This document shows, piece by piece, positions 8,856 to 20,807 of a stretch of 64,000 nt of DNA (position 1 is its first letter; the number at the start of each line of letters is the position of its first letter). The stretch lies in contig NC_039519.1 in assembly GCF_003672135.1 (NCBI RefSeq), forward strand, positions 6,076,001 through 6,140,000. The letters are read 5' to 3'. Position numbers and translations under genes: made by a program. The notes below the pieces were generated by a model. That model was not told the origin of the DNA and made no database searches. It worked only from the letters and a program-made list of their open reading frames with translations. Source of the stretch: Ooceraea biroi. Its lineage: Eukaryota; Arthropoda; Insecta; Hymenoptera; Formicidae.

Positions 8856-11800
8856 CCTCACACCGTTTCTTTTCTTCGCTTCGCCCTTTAGAGTGACGAG
8901 ACGCGAAAGGGGATTCTAGTCCAGAAAATCATTCCTGGTGATAATGGAAGAGATGCGAAGAGATGCACAAGTATACTCCGTTCTGGTGTCCGTAATGGTC
9001 GCATCGCGCGAGATGAGGCATCGGATAGTGATCGAACGCAGAAAGATCGATCCCGCGGAAATCGGAATGGAGATTCGCGCACGGTGATGATGGCAGTTGC
9101 CGCGATTTCCCCGATTGGCTTTTGAGTTCTCGCTTGATTTCCTCTTGCGTATAACACGGCGTGCCTGGAATAAATCTTGATCCATTTGTCCATCCACGTC
9201 CACGCGGGTCCAGTCAATTATCCGCCGCGATAGGGCGGAAAGATGGCGGCTCCGCGCAAGCGGCAGCGCTCGTTGTTTACACGTTCGGTGGTGTTCGGTT
9301 ATATTACATGCAGAGTACGCGATGACGGGTACGTGTCTCCGGGATGATTGACGGACGATACACGTCGTCCGTCGCATCGCGATGCAGGACATCGCCCGGC
9401 TTCCCGGTGGCCGCATGACGCGAATCCGCAAGTTCCCTTTGCTTCCCTCTCTCTCTCTCTCTCTCTCTTGTCTCCCTCGCTTTCTCTCTTCCTCTCTTCA
9501 TCGAGAATCCCCAAGAACGAAGGAGGACGGTGATCCCGCGCAATTGCGAATGCGTCGTCGGTCCGGTTGCATCGCGCGACGCAAGGACGATCCCTTATCT
9601 CCTGGTGGCACCTATTCCAGGAACTGCGGGGCATCGCGCCAAATTACTATAAATAGACGCTAATCGATGCGGTGGGAAAAACGGCCGGACGCGGGTCGAA
9701 TATGGCGGCGCGGCAGGATGCAAGGGTGTCCCGACGTCCGGACGTCGCGGGTCGCACCGCGATTTTGGCGACGCGGTCGCGCCACGACCGCCGGTTAACC
9801 GCTCGCTCGTTTGCGTCGCGGTTGTCCGCGTTGTCGCGGAATATGCGTGGGATCGTAAATAAGTGGATGAATAGAGACACCGCTTTACAAAGCGGCTCAG
9901 CGGACAACGCAGAAGGGGTAATATCGCCGTTTTAATTTATTACGAAAGCGGAAACGGGAGCGCCGAAAGAATCGTCGCTGCATCGTGCAGGGGGGGAACT
10001 CGATTTCGCGGATCGATGAGAATCCGCGAGTCCGGGGCTCGGATCGTATTGGAAATAATACGTGACAGGTTCCTTTCTGCCGTCGGGGTAACGTCGACGT
10101 CTGCCGTTAATTAGCCACTGACAAGAGGCCGCCTCGTGTCTGCGATCCGTTTTTGCCCGGTATAAAGTAAGCTACGGTATGTACGTCAAGCGGCACGATA
10201 GGAGGAGGAGGAGAGGGAGGGAGAGGCGGTCCCAGTCGATTGCCAAATGGAAATATGTAATCCCGCCCGCTTGCCGACGGTCCGCGGACAGCCGAGGACA
10301 GGCTTCAGAAAATGAGTTTCCCGGCGCAGCGCAGTGCCGTGTGTAACATCAAAAGGGACCCCGGGGCGCCGGTAACGTGTACACGTCCATGTATTATATA
10401 TGTGTCGCCGTATTTGCTGCCGTGTCGATGAACGCGGACGTGGAGGATCGTTCTTTGACTCGGCGATAATTATCACGTCCGTTCCGCCGCGATTCTTTGC
10501 GGTGACGACGCGCAGGCCGTGCCGCGCTCGGCGGCCCAGGCAGCTAAATTAAAATCGGTATTGCTTCTGGACACGGACTTACGGCGGGAGCGGACGCGAT
10601 ATTTCGTGTACCGGCACCGTATATCGACGATACATCGCGCTCCTCGCCCTTTGTGCCTCCACGTACGGATTTCCGATCAAACGGATTTATCGGCGCGACG
10701 TTCGGCGAACGGTGCACGAAACAAGAGACGTCGCGCAGCCCTGCCTCTACAGTGAATTTAATTGCTTTGAGATGTCTGGCCGCGCTCGACAACCGATAAC
10801 GACATCGCGCGTAATGGAATATTCGCCGTCGTTGTTCTTTCACGATTCTCGTCAATTCGTAAGATGCACGAAAATACGCGCGGATACGCGCAGCAGCTAA
10901 TGCAATTGCGGATTGTGAGTGGCGCTCCGTATATAATTCGCGTGACAGCGTGCAGTCGATAAAATTGACTTTACGAGACGCCGTGTTTCGCTGGCCGTGA
11001 GCCATTAAGCTTTCATTCCATCCTAGACACCAGATAAGTCCATTTTCGGGCAAATTAATTAAATCCCGAGATTTTAATCGATACGTCTCAGACGCTCAGA
11101 CGATGTAATTGGCATGCATGTAATTCAAGCGTTACTTTGAATTTTATTACCAGCATTTTGCGCGCGCTGGTCTCGAGCGGATCCTTCAGCTTAGTAAGAC
11201 GCGAGATACCTGTCACTTGCGTACTCTTTTTCTTCTTCTTTCTTTCTCTCTCTCTGGGTGGTTATCCCGGGTGTATCTTTTTCTCTGGACCCCCTGTCTC
11301 CCCTGCGTATCGCTTGCACACCATGAACCCCACGAACCCCCTGGACCGTCGTATATTAATTGTCGATACCTATCTGACCGCGAGACCTTTTATTAACGCG
11401 TCTCTATCGAGCACAGCGCTGACGCGGCAATTCGTCCAAATGTGAGAATATTATTAACCACATATTTTAACAGCTTAGAGGGAGGTTGATGCATCGATCG
11501 CGGTGACTTTTGACAAATAAGCTGACGCACAGAAAGGTAGTCGTCATTTGAAAGGGGTGACGAGCTATTGCTCTTCATTTTCGGAAGAAGTCTCTCCGCG
11601 CACATGTTTGTGTAAAGATGCAACATTTCTTATTACTTCAAGCGTGTTACCTCCGTCTATAATTATTTTCTGTGAAAAACTCACTTTGAGATATTAGTTT
11701 ATGCATAGTGTCACGATGCCTTATATAGAGAAATCTGCGTTTATAATAATTTAATTCAAATCTCGAGCAGAAGTTTCGCTAAAAATTAAAAGTCGGATTA

Positions 11801-14800
11801 TATTAAAATAAATGTCAAATATGATTTATACTTGTTTAATGCACTTGTGCAAAAATGAATACCACTTGTACGTATTGAAGGAGTTGAATCATCAAGAGAT
11901 GTACGTTGATATGAGAGGTACGTTGTTTTCTATAGACAGGGGTCGGAATAATTCGATACACCGCTGGGGAAATCCTATATGGCAGCGACAAGATTTTAGA
12001 TTAGATGAATCACCATCCACCGAAAGGATGGCGTCTCACGAGGATATGGTTACCTGTGGACCGGGGACCAGAAATTTATGCGTTCCACAGAACGATATTC
12101 CCATTATCGAATTGATGTTCCTCAAAGAATCTCGTATCTGCGTCTCGATCGCCGGAATTCTTCTCGCATGTATGCACGTATGGGAATCATGCAAGAGCTT
12201 CATGGAGAACTATCGTCGTATCATCAAGCTACGGTCTCCGATGCGCCTTCATGGAGGGAATACTCGACGTACCATCGTGTCATCGCTTTAAATCACCTGC
12301 TATTCGTTCTCTTTGTCGTGGGCTAGAGGTTCTTCCACGTGGACCGAACGGACGATTTAAGCACGTCGAACGTAGACGTGTAAATTCTGGCGCTTACGAA
12401 CCGTAATGTTTCCGAGGCGTAGCGAGGTGCCGCGCAAACGGCTTTCGGAATTTCGTCGAAGTACGTAAGGGCGCGGCTATTGCCAAACATTTATTCGCCG
12501 ACCGAACGTAAATTTGTTTAGGGGGTGGACATCTAAAGCACGAGCGGCGACGACCGGGTTCGCCGTCACGGAACGTTTGCCGCGAAAAGTGCTTCACCGT
12601 GACCGCGCGCAAGTCTTCGACTTCTTTCTTTCGACTACACTGAACTTCGGAGGTGGAACAAAACGAACGGGCAGCGCAGTAGCAGCAGCAGCGCGTTCTC
12701 TCCATCGACGCCTCACTGCGCTATCGCGAGACAACGATAACGATTTGTCAGACTGTCGCGAATATTAATCATGCGAGCATTTCGTACGGGCGTCATAACT
12801 GCTTTACATTCATTGTGCGCTGAAAACGCGCGCAGATTAGCGGCGTCATCCCGGTTGCGACAATTTTTCACGATCTCGCGTCGCACGCTGCGGTCATGTT
12901 CGTCCAATTATCTCGCGCGCTATTTTTAACCGAACGTTAAACGAAAAAATTGAAAATTAAACACCCATAATTAAGCGCGCCGTCCGCTTACAATTTTTGG
13001 CTCTTTTTAACCCGCCATGTCGGGCGATGAATCACTATCATCACGCGACGCGGTAGATAACGGCGCGATACGTGGCAGCCGGTGCGCGCGTCGTTGCTCG
13101 GTCTCGTTTCGGTGATCCCCAAAGATTAGTGGACCACAAGATTCGCTCTCGGAGGACCGGCCGGTCGGTCGGTCGGTCTTAAAAAGGTTCAACCGTAACA
13201 AAAAGGTGAGCCGCGCGCGCGTTAGAGCTCGTATGGCCGCGAAACGGCTCGTCCTCGGCAGTCTTATCAATCAGAAAGCCGTAAGGGCACCGTGTCGCGG
13301 GTTACGATATAATAAAATGAACCACCGTCCTCTCCCTCGCCGAATGGCGCTCGTATTTATACACGAATCCTGCTCGCACGCGCGTGGACGTACGCGCGGA
13401 GTGGCGAGCGGCTGGATCTCAAGAAAACGAAACGAGAAAGACAGAGGAAAGAGAAGAAATGTCGTAAAACTTGGCCATCCTGGGCGACATAAGTCGGCGG
13501 TGTAACGCGACGCGTAAACGCGAGATGCGAGCGCAGGACGTTCCGACGGGGGAAAAAGGATCTCCCGACCCGATCGGGGGAGTTTTCGGCGCGCGAAGGG
13601 CCGCCCTCGCCCTCTTCCGCAGTGCTGCACGGAACATTCACCGGCCTTTACGAGCGCATCATCCGGATTTATACTTACTTAAGGAATCACGCACACGTAT
13701 ACCACTCGCCGGTCCCAAACGTGGATTATAGATTCCTGTATGTGGCGGCTGCGCGAGAAAAAAAGTTGGTCTTTTTCATGAGTCGCGTATCGACAGTTTG
13801 ATATGTGTTCGCCGATACCATTTCCCTTACCTGCTTTCTTTCCACTCTTGAATCGTACTAGTTGACATGTTGTACTGACACATTCGTAGCATTGTCGGCA
13901 ACTTTGGTCGACTATGGAATTTCAATTTTTTTTATACTCGTTTGGAATAATAAGAATTGATGTGCAGAAGTATAGACGAGATTAATCCTATGTTTTGATT
14001 TAACAAACTCAAATTTGACAACTCAGAAATATGAGTTTTTCAATAGTGCATACCTAACGCGTGGTATCACGTGAAATACAGCGTGGTAATTTTTATTGAT
14101 AGACGATATTGTAGAGACATAAATGTTTATTACTATCAAATAAAAAGAATTGTGCTTGCGTAAGCAAAGATAATGCATGGCCTCACATAAAACAAAGTTG
14201 ATTTTAAAATGGTGAAAAAATACGCTTGTTGAAAAATGATAATTTGATGAAATATGTTTGGTGCTTTATACGGCTGGAGAGATGCATGTATATGGCTGCT
14301 CTCATTTATTCGAGTTATCTCATACACCGAACGTCATTGTGGCGGCAGTTATAAAAAATATCTTGTATCGCTAATCTCCGCGATTTGCGTTGCATTACGA
14401 ACGCTGCAGCAATTTCTTTCTATCGCGAAGCGTATGTCAGGCAAAGTACATTGCCAAGGTTTAGCGGTAATTGTTACTCGATCCCGTATTATCTGCAATA
14501 TTTTTTCAGCTTGCCACGTGCAATCCACGCGCAGTAAACATTCATCGGTCGATGCCGAGAGCTCTCGCCGGTGAATCCAGATACGAGAAAGTTCCGCCGA
14601 ATTGATAAATCCCGGGCCCGGCGGCCAGCTTTGTGTGCGTGAAGCTCGCACGCGTGTGTGTGCATGCAATGCCGCAGCTCGCGAGTTATTTAAGAGCTAT
14701 CGGATGCCGTGCGGCCATTAGCTCCGATCGCATTACCGCCAGATTGGCTAATGGTCCGGGCCTCCCGGCTCCGCACGGCACTTTTCCTCCGCCCTCTTTT

Positions 14801-17800
14801 CCTCAATTTTCCCGATACTCCGCTCGTCTCCGTTACGACGATAACGCTAATTATAGCATTACGACGTACCGTACCGTCGCGTCTGCCGCGTCGGGAATTT
14901 TCGACTTCCGATTTAAGGACGCGAGTGTGATAAATCGTTCGGATATTTTGGCGCGAGAAGCACAGAGAGAAAAAAGCATTAGAATCTATTTTTTGTGCAT
15001 ACATGCGAATCGCGTAATGCAAACATTTACGTGACGTTAAAACCATAATTTGCCAAAATTCGTCTAAGTGCACTAATGATGCAGGCAAGTATAATAGTTC
15101 TTAATATCGTGAAAGACTGATGCCTCTCATTAACACGGACGTGGTTTCCGCAAACGTGACGGGGTAGTAATTTTAATTTTCCAACTTTTATTGTTCAACT
15201 GATTTTAGTTTAATGGTGACTAGGATACGCGACCACGGTGTCGATGCCTCCCGCGAATATGAAACGTTATCACGAGATAATTATTTAATTATTCGTCGCA
15301 CGCTGTGGCGCGGCTTGTATCAGCAAGATATCAGTATTTGCAGATTCACTGCGGCACACACTTCGTTACCCGGCCCGTTGCAAATTCCGCATTTGTCCGG
15401 TACCCTTCCGGCGACCCCTCCTCCCCTCTGGCTCTCTCTCTCTGTCTTTTTTTTCGTTGGCGAATCCAATGCGCGATAGGACGAGCGCATAACGACACCC
15501 GTAGGTACATACACGTCGACGATTATACGGCGACGCCCCGAAATCGCGGGTCGGTCATTAATTTCGGCGCATAAAAATCAATGAACAGCCCATAAACAAC
15601 GCCGGCCGGCACGCTCTCTCCCATTTTCCAATTTGCAATTGCGAATCGCGTTTTTAATTATAACGAACACAATGGCAGCCGGGACCGGCCGCCCCTCTCG
15701 CGTCCGATTTCGTCCTCCCTCTTTTACTCCCCGCTATCCCCCGTCAAGCCTCGCTCTCTCTCTCTCTCCTTCTCTCTGCTCTCTCTCTTTCTCTCTGAAC
15801 GGCCGATGCAACCGGGAATGGCATCCGGCTGGATAATCCCCCTCCTCTCCTACCCACCCCAACGTGGACCACCGCCTCCTCCCCCGCGCACAGCCGCCGT
15901 CGTTGCCCAGCGAGATATTCCGTTTTCACGATAATTATTGTCGTTCGATTTCTCTCTACTTCTCTCTCTTTCTTTCTCTCTTTCATGCAGATCCTATTCC
16001 TCTTCAACGATCGACCATCCCCCACGAGCGCGCGCACAGGCACCAAAAATCGCAGCGATAACCGTTCGTCCATCGCAGCGACAAACATTTTATGCCCGTT
16101 GATGCTCTGTACCCGACTCCCTTTGTTTTAATAGCGTGGGAGTTTCATATTTTTCGCCGCGACGTGCAATGCTTTTACGCGCCGAAAGTGAGCCGCGCGC
16201 TCGCGCCGCGGATTTTATAGTTGGACGATTTTTGCGACAACGCGCGATAATTAATGCAACGCCGGCGATCGTTTGTCGAGAGCGACGCGTTCGTCATCGC
16301 GAGCAGCCTCATTCTTCTTAATAACCCGGCCGTTCGCGTCACGCGGATCGATGGCGGGTCATCATCGCGGACACGCACGCACGCACGAAGGAAATCGCGC
16401 GCGCGGACGTACGCATGGTCCTCCGCCATGCATTCGCAGAAAGCATAAATCCATTAATGACACGCACCAACGCGCATTCGGACCTATTATCGCCTGGCTA
16501 TTGTTCGATAATACGTTGCGCATTTTATATTCTACATACGTCATACGCATCGGTGACCCCGGAAATTTCAGCGGCACCGGGAAAACGAATCAGCTTTCAA
16601 ATAAAAACGTCGAATACACAGGCGAACGCGTCGAACATATCCTCTATAATTCAAAACGGGCACTTGCCCGTTAAAGCGTCAAATAAAAACAATCCCTCCC
16701 TCCCTTCCCCCTGCTCTCTCTTCCGTCGATATGTATAATCAGTTTATTTCGAGCTTCCTCTGAAAGTTGAAAAACTTCGCTTTGCCGCATGATACTCACG
16801 CATACGCGTGAATAAATTCATCGTACGCACGCATCTCTCTTATAATTCGAATCGAATCGATATGTAAGATTAATGCAAACGATTATTATTATCAAAAACG
16901 ATTATTGTTTATCCATAAAAGAGTGATGAAACAATAAGAGATATTAATCTCCCCATTAATCTGTTTCTGTGAATACATATCGCATTCAAGAGAAGATATT
17001 TAACGGGGGTGCATAAAAAATATGATCCTCCACCCTCGCCGCTATTTCGAATAGCGGCGCGATCTTTTTGACTCGCGGCACTATAAATCAAATAAAAGCT
17101 ATTGCGCTATTGGAACGACGTAATGGGTGATATCCCGGAATGATTTTTTGACCGGCCATCACGGCCAGTAATCACGCGAGTGCTTAGGGCGATCAGAAAC
17201 GAGTGGTTAAAAGCACGGAATTGCGCGAGATTTATTTCTGGACGCGCGGAAATCACGTACGACACATGTGCACCCCCGTGGATGCGGGGGTGGTTACGGA
17301 TTTTTCCCGGGATGTCGACGCGGCTGCTTCCGTACGACGACGCGATAAAGCAAAAACAGCCGTGCACTTTCGCGCACGCTTTTCCCGCGCTGGGGCTTAC
17401 GGCGCGCCGTCGTTAAGAGTTAACGACGTAACGATTATGTCGCCATCGTGGATAATCACTATCGCCGCCGATACGGATCTTTATAACTCCAAACGTAATA
17501 GAGGGGCCTGCCAGATCCGACACGCATTGCGACCACCTCTCACCGACTTCCCAAATTGAACGTCATTCTCTGTCGCGCGTCATTTCCCAAATCCGGATAT
17601 ACCAGAAAGAAGGAAGAAGTGAAACATAGAGGAAAACAGAGAGGAAAAGAGAGTAAAACCATTTTATCATTTTATCATCGGAAGAGTCGCATATATGTTT
17701 TTATATTAATTAATCATTTTTCATTTTGCATTAATAATTTTTCTAATGCAATCTAACGATGCATTTCTGACTGTCTTCAAAATTAATAAATAGTGATGAA

Positions 17801-19842
17801 AAGCAAGATAATCGTGATTTTATAATTGGGAGGAGTAATCGAAGGATCATCGCGACATCAAGAATCAACGTTAGCCATTTTCACGGATTGATCACGAAGA
17901 AACCTGATCCTCGTCCGACGTTGATCCAGCTTCGACTCCTCATTTGTTTTCTATTTCTAGACGGGGACGGCATTGCCCTACGTGGTGTAGCGACGTAGTG
18001 ACTTTTCTCCGACGGTATAGGTCGGCCAGAGAGGTATAAGGGTAATCCCGTGGGGTGCTCCGGAGGGAGTTTCATATAGAGGGCCGCCGCGGTGCGGCCT
18101 CATATATAAGGATTTATCACGGCTAAGTCTCCCGTATATTGCTACGTACCGAACCTTCCCTCCGTCCTTCCCCGACCCTCCAACAGGACGACCTAACTCC
18201 TTCTGCTCTTCCTTCCAGCGCCCTTCGACCGGCTTCGTACGCGGGACTTGTTCTTCGGTTTCCTTTCTTCGCACACCAGCAAAGCGATTTTATATCGTCC
18301 GTCGTATTTACTATTTGCATCCAATTAGCTCGATCTGCAACCGGGAACAGGTTCACCAGCTATTAACAACTCCACGGAGAAGAGTAACGGCGGAGCTCCG
18401 GCTGACCTCCTCGTGAACCTCATCAGGCTCCTTTCGTGCGCGAGGTAGATGCGCTGAAGCCTTTCCACGGTCCGTGACGGATGGTAATCCTTCCGGTGCG
18501 ATTTAATGGCGAAGCACCGAGAGTGCCGGTGAGCGAGAATTCGTGCTCGTTTTTCTTCTAGAACCTTGGCCTCGCATCATCGCAAAGTGGATAATGAAAG
18601 TTATATTCTTCAATAAAGAAGCCAGCGATCTTTAAATTGAAAACAGAAACTTCGTAAATACTTGAAAAATGAAACTCCGATTCTCATTTCTCACGTTATT
18701 TGCAGTTAATTAATATATTATTCTTTGTTAAAAAAACATACTTATACATGTATAAATCTTTTTTACTCTTCTGGAATTTGCGCGATAGAGAGGAATCAAA
18801 TCATATTCAAATAAACAAATCGACGTTGTATAAAGTTATGTTGAATTATTATGCGACAATTGTAGCGTCCGAAGAGCAATCTATTATAATTGAGGAAATA
18901 GAGTTACTTGAGGACCGCAAGAGAAGGCATTAGGGAGTCACCGCAAACACTCGCCGATAAAATCCTTTACACGGTCAAGCAGAGTGGCCTCTCGTGCAAG
19001 ATATCCCCGAATCGTACATGTACAAGAACCTTCGTAATGTTTGTATCTGATCTGTTCTTTTTTTCTTTTCACTGCCCGTCCGACGGAATATCTCCCTTCG
19101 CCGTTTATTCCGAATCAGATCCCGGATACAGTGGTATGACGTCGCTTCCGCTCCCCGGGGGATCAGAGACCTGTTCCGTCTTCCTTTCGAGTCTTCTCGC
19201 GGTTCTACCATCCTCCTCAATGGTATCTCGCGCTTTATCCGTACGAAGGGAGGCTCTTCGATGTCTTAACCGCGTCTTCCTCGTATCGCGGAAAAGTAGG
19301 ATCTTGCCGCACGTTGCAGAGAATTTTCTGCTGCTTAAGATTTCGAAAGAGTCTCGGAAAGGAAAAGACAAGCTATCGTCACCGGATCGATTTATGAGGA
19401 TTTTCTCGAATGAAGAATTACAGCTAAATGGAAAATATCTTTTCGATTAGAATAACCTTAGGTCTGAAAGAGAGAAAGGGAAAGAAAGAGAGAGAACGAC
19501 TTAATTGAATTATTCTTTATGCCATTTTATTTTGTGGCAGCTTTGGGCTTCTCACATCGCGCGAAATGGAGTGCAGAGCCTGCCATCGCCGACAAAATCG
19601 CAAATTCCTCGTAAGTACCGACCATGGGCGGCATATCGTGTACTGACGACCATCCCTTCTCACTCCAGTGTCGACCGTCGACGCATTAACCCGCATCGCT
19701 GGCATCGTTAGCAGCATACCTTATCGTTCCATGCGCGTCCAGCCTAACGTTCGGAATGCGTAAATCTAAGCAACAATGTTGCTTCAAGTGCAGGCTTACT
19801 GTTCCAGCAGGGCGAGGAGAAAGCATTTTAGGTTCCTTTGCC
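8856..19842. other. Long non-coding interval with GC-rich blocks
   Basis: I recognise no exon across these 11 kb. GC-rich, CpG-containing blocks at about 8.9-10.8, 12.4-13.7, 14.6-16.4 and 17.2-17.6 kb generate overlapping open frames in several frames at once, without domain motifs or stable composition. Two spots could be promoter-like: AAGATGGCGGC near 9241-9251 (a YY1/Pho-type word that also places an ATG) and CTATAAATAG at 9649-9658. CT-rich simple repeats occur at 9447-9468 and 15750-15800. No transposon ends were found. Confidence 0.4.
9447..9468. repeat. (CT)n microsatellite
   Basis: Eleven uninterrupted CT dinucleotides lie within a longer CT-rich stretch that continues to about 9510. 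It creates the poly-Leu/Ser and poly-Arg/Glu frames seen on either strand here. Confidence 0.95.
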
Positions 19843-19845
19843 TTA

Positions 19846-20807
19846 CACTGAGAAAAATGATTTGATTGTATCAACAAGACGTATCTGATAGAATGCATTC
19901 TGGTTAAACTAACCAAGAATTTCTAGTTATCACGATAGGACTGGATATTTTATAACTAGAACGTTTGATAGACTGTACTATAAGAATTTGGTTAGTATTT
20001 TCCAGTTGGATCTATAAAACTTCTAGTTATATTACACTAGACATAAGAACAAACGAAGATGCAATCAGAATTCTGGTTAATCGCAGGGCACTCCAGCAGC
20101 ATTCTATTGTTTCGTGTCGTGCGTGTTGATGCATCTTCGGGAAACGGGTCGGCACGGACGGCACGTTTTCCTCCTCTAGTGAAATGAAATTAGTTAGTGC
20201 AATGGCTGTGAAGTGATGGCGGATGAAAAAACGTGTTCTCTTCTTATATTTTTTTATACAGGGTGTCCCGTAATAATCGCCTAACCTCTCGTATGCCAAT
20301 AGAGCAGATCGAGATGAAGAGAAAAGTCCCATACCATTTTGCGACATTCGCAATAATAATCCTATACCTCGAGCGGCTCGGCACTCGCCTCCGCGCGCTC
20401 TGGATTCGCTTGACTTTAATATGCAATATTTCGATTATTATTGCGAATATCGCAAAATGATATGGGACTTTTCTCTTCATCTCGATCTGCTCTATTGGCA
20501 TGCGAGAGGTTAGGCGATTATTACGGGACATCCTGTATAAATATCAACATGATGTTTCATTTACAGCAATCCAAGAAAACTCGCGGTAACGAAACAGAAA
20601 AACGTTTCTTTTCACTAAACAGTTATGTTAATTTAACTAAATACATTTAGTATTATTATCAAGAAAATCTGGTAAATTTAACAGGAAGGAATTAATCATG
20701 CTCATCTGGTAATTCCTAAAGGAATTCTGATTCGTCCATTTTCCAACAGACAAACTGGTTGAACCTACCAGATTTCTAATTAATGCAACCAGATTTTTTT
20801 TTCAGTG
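19846..20807. mobile_element. CACTG-ended DNA element (interrupted by a nested MITE)
   Basis: The left end CACTGAGAAAAATG and the right end, read on the other strand, CACTGAAAAAAAAATCTG, form a short imperfect inverted repeat, with TA on both outsides (19844-19845 and 20808-20809). Both subterminal regions carry degenerate words of the type CTGGTTNAAYYAACC (for example 19900-19914 and 20757-20770). Length is 962 bp, or about 683 bp once the nested insertion and its TA are removed. No transposase frame is present. The superfamily is uncertain: the end sequence recalls CACTA-like ends, but a 2-bp TA flank fits Tc1/mariner better. Confidence 0.45.
20259..20535. mobile_element. 277-bp hairpin MITE, TA-flanked, Tc1/mariner type
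   Basis: The inverted repeats, 20259-20361 and 20433-20535, are 103 bp each with four mismatches and start CAGGGTGTCCCGTAATAATC (the right end has CAGGATGTCCCG). TA flanks lie at 20257-20258 and 20536-20537. Only a 71-bp unique centre separates the arms. The first nine to ten bases match those of the elements at 3352 and 3860, but the arm interiors do not, so it is a separate family with related termini. Open frames on both strands are simply the two arms read in both directions. Confidence 0.9.

Noticed and set aside
11812..12291. 159-codon plus-strand open frame
   Set aside because: No recognisable motif, and composition changes partway through. Without conservation data it is not distinguishable from a chance frame.
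18908..19450. 180-codon plus-strand open frame
   Set aside because: No domain, signal peptide or credible splice context; it overlaps open frames on the other strand.
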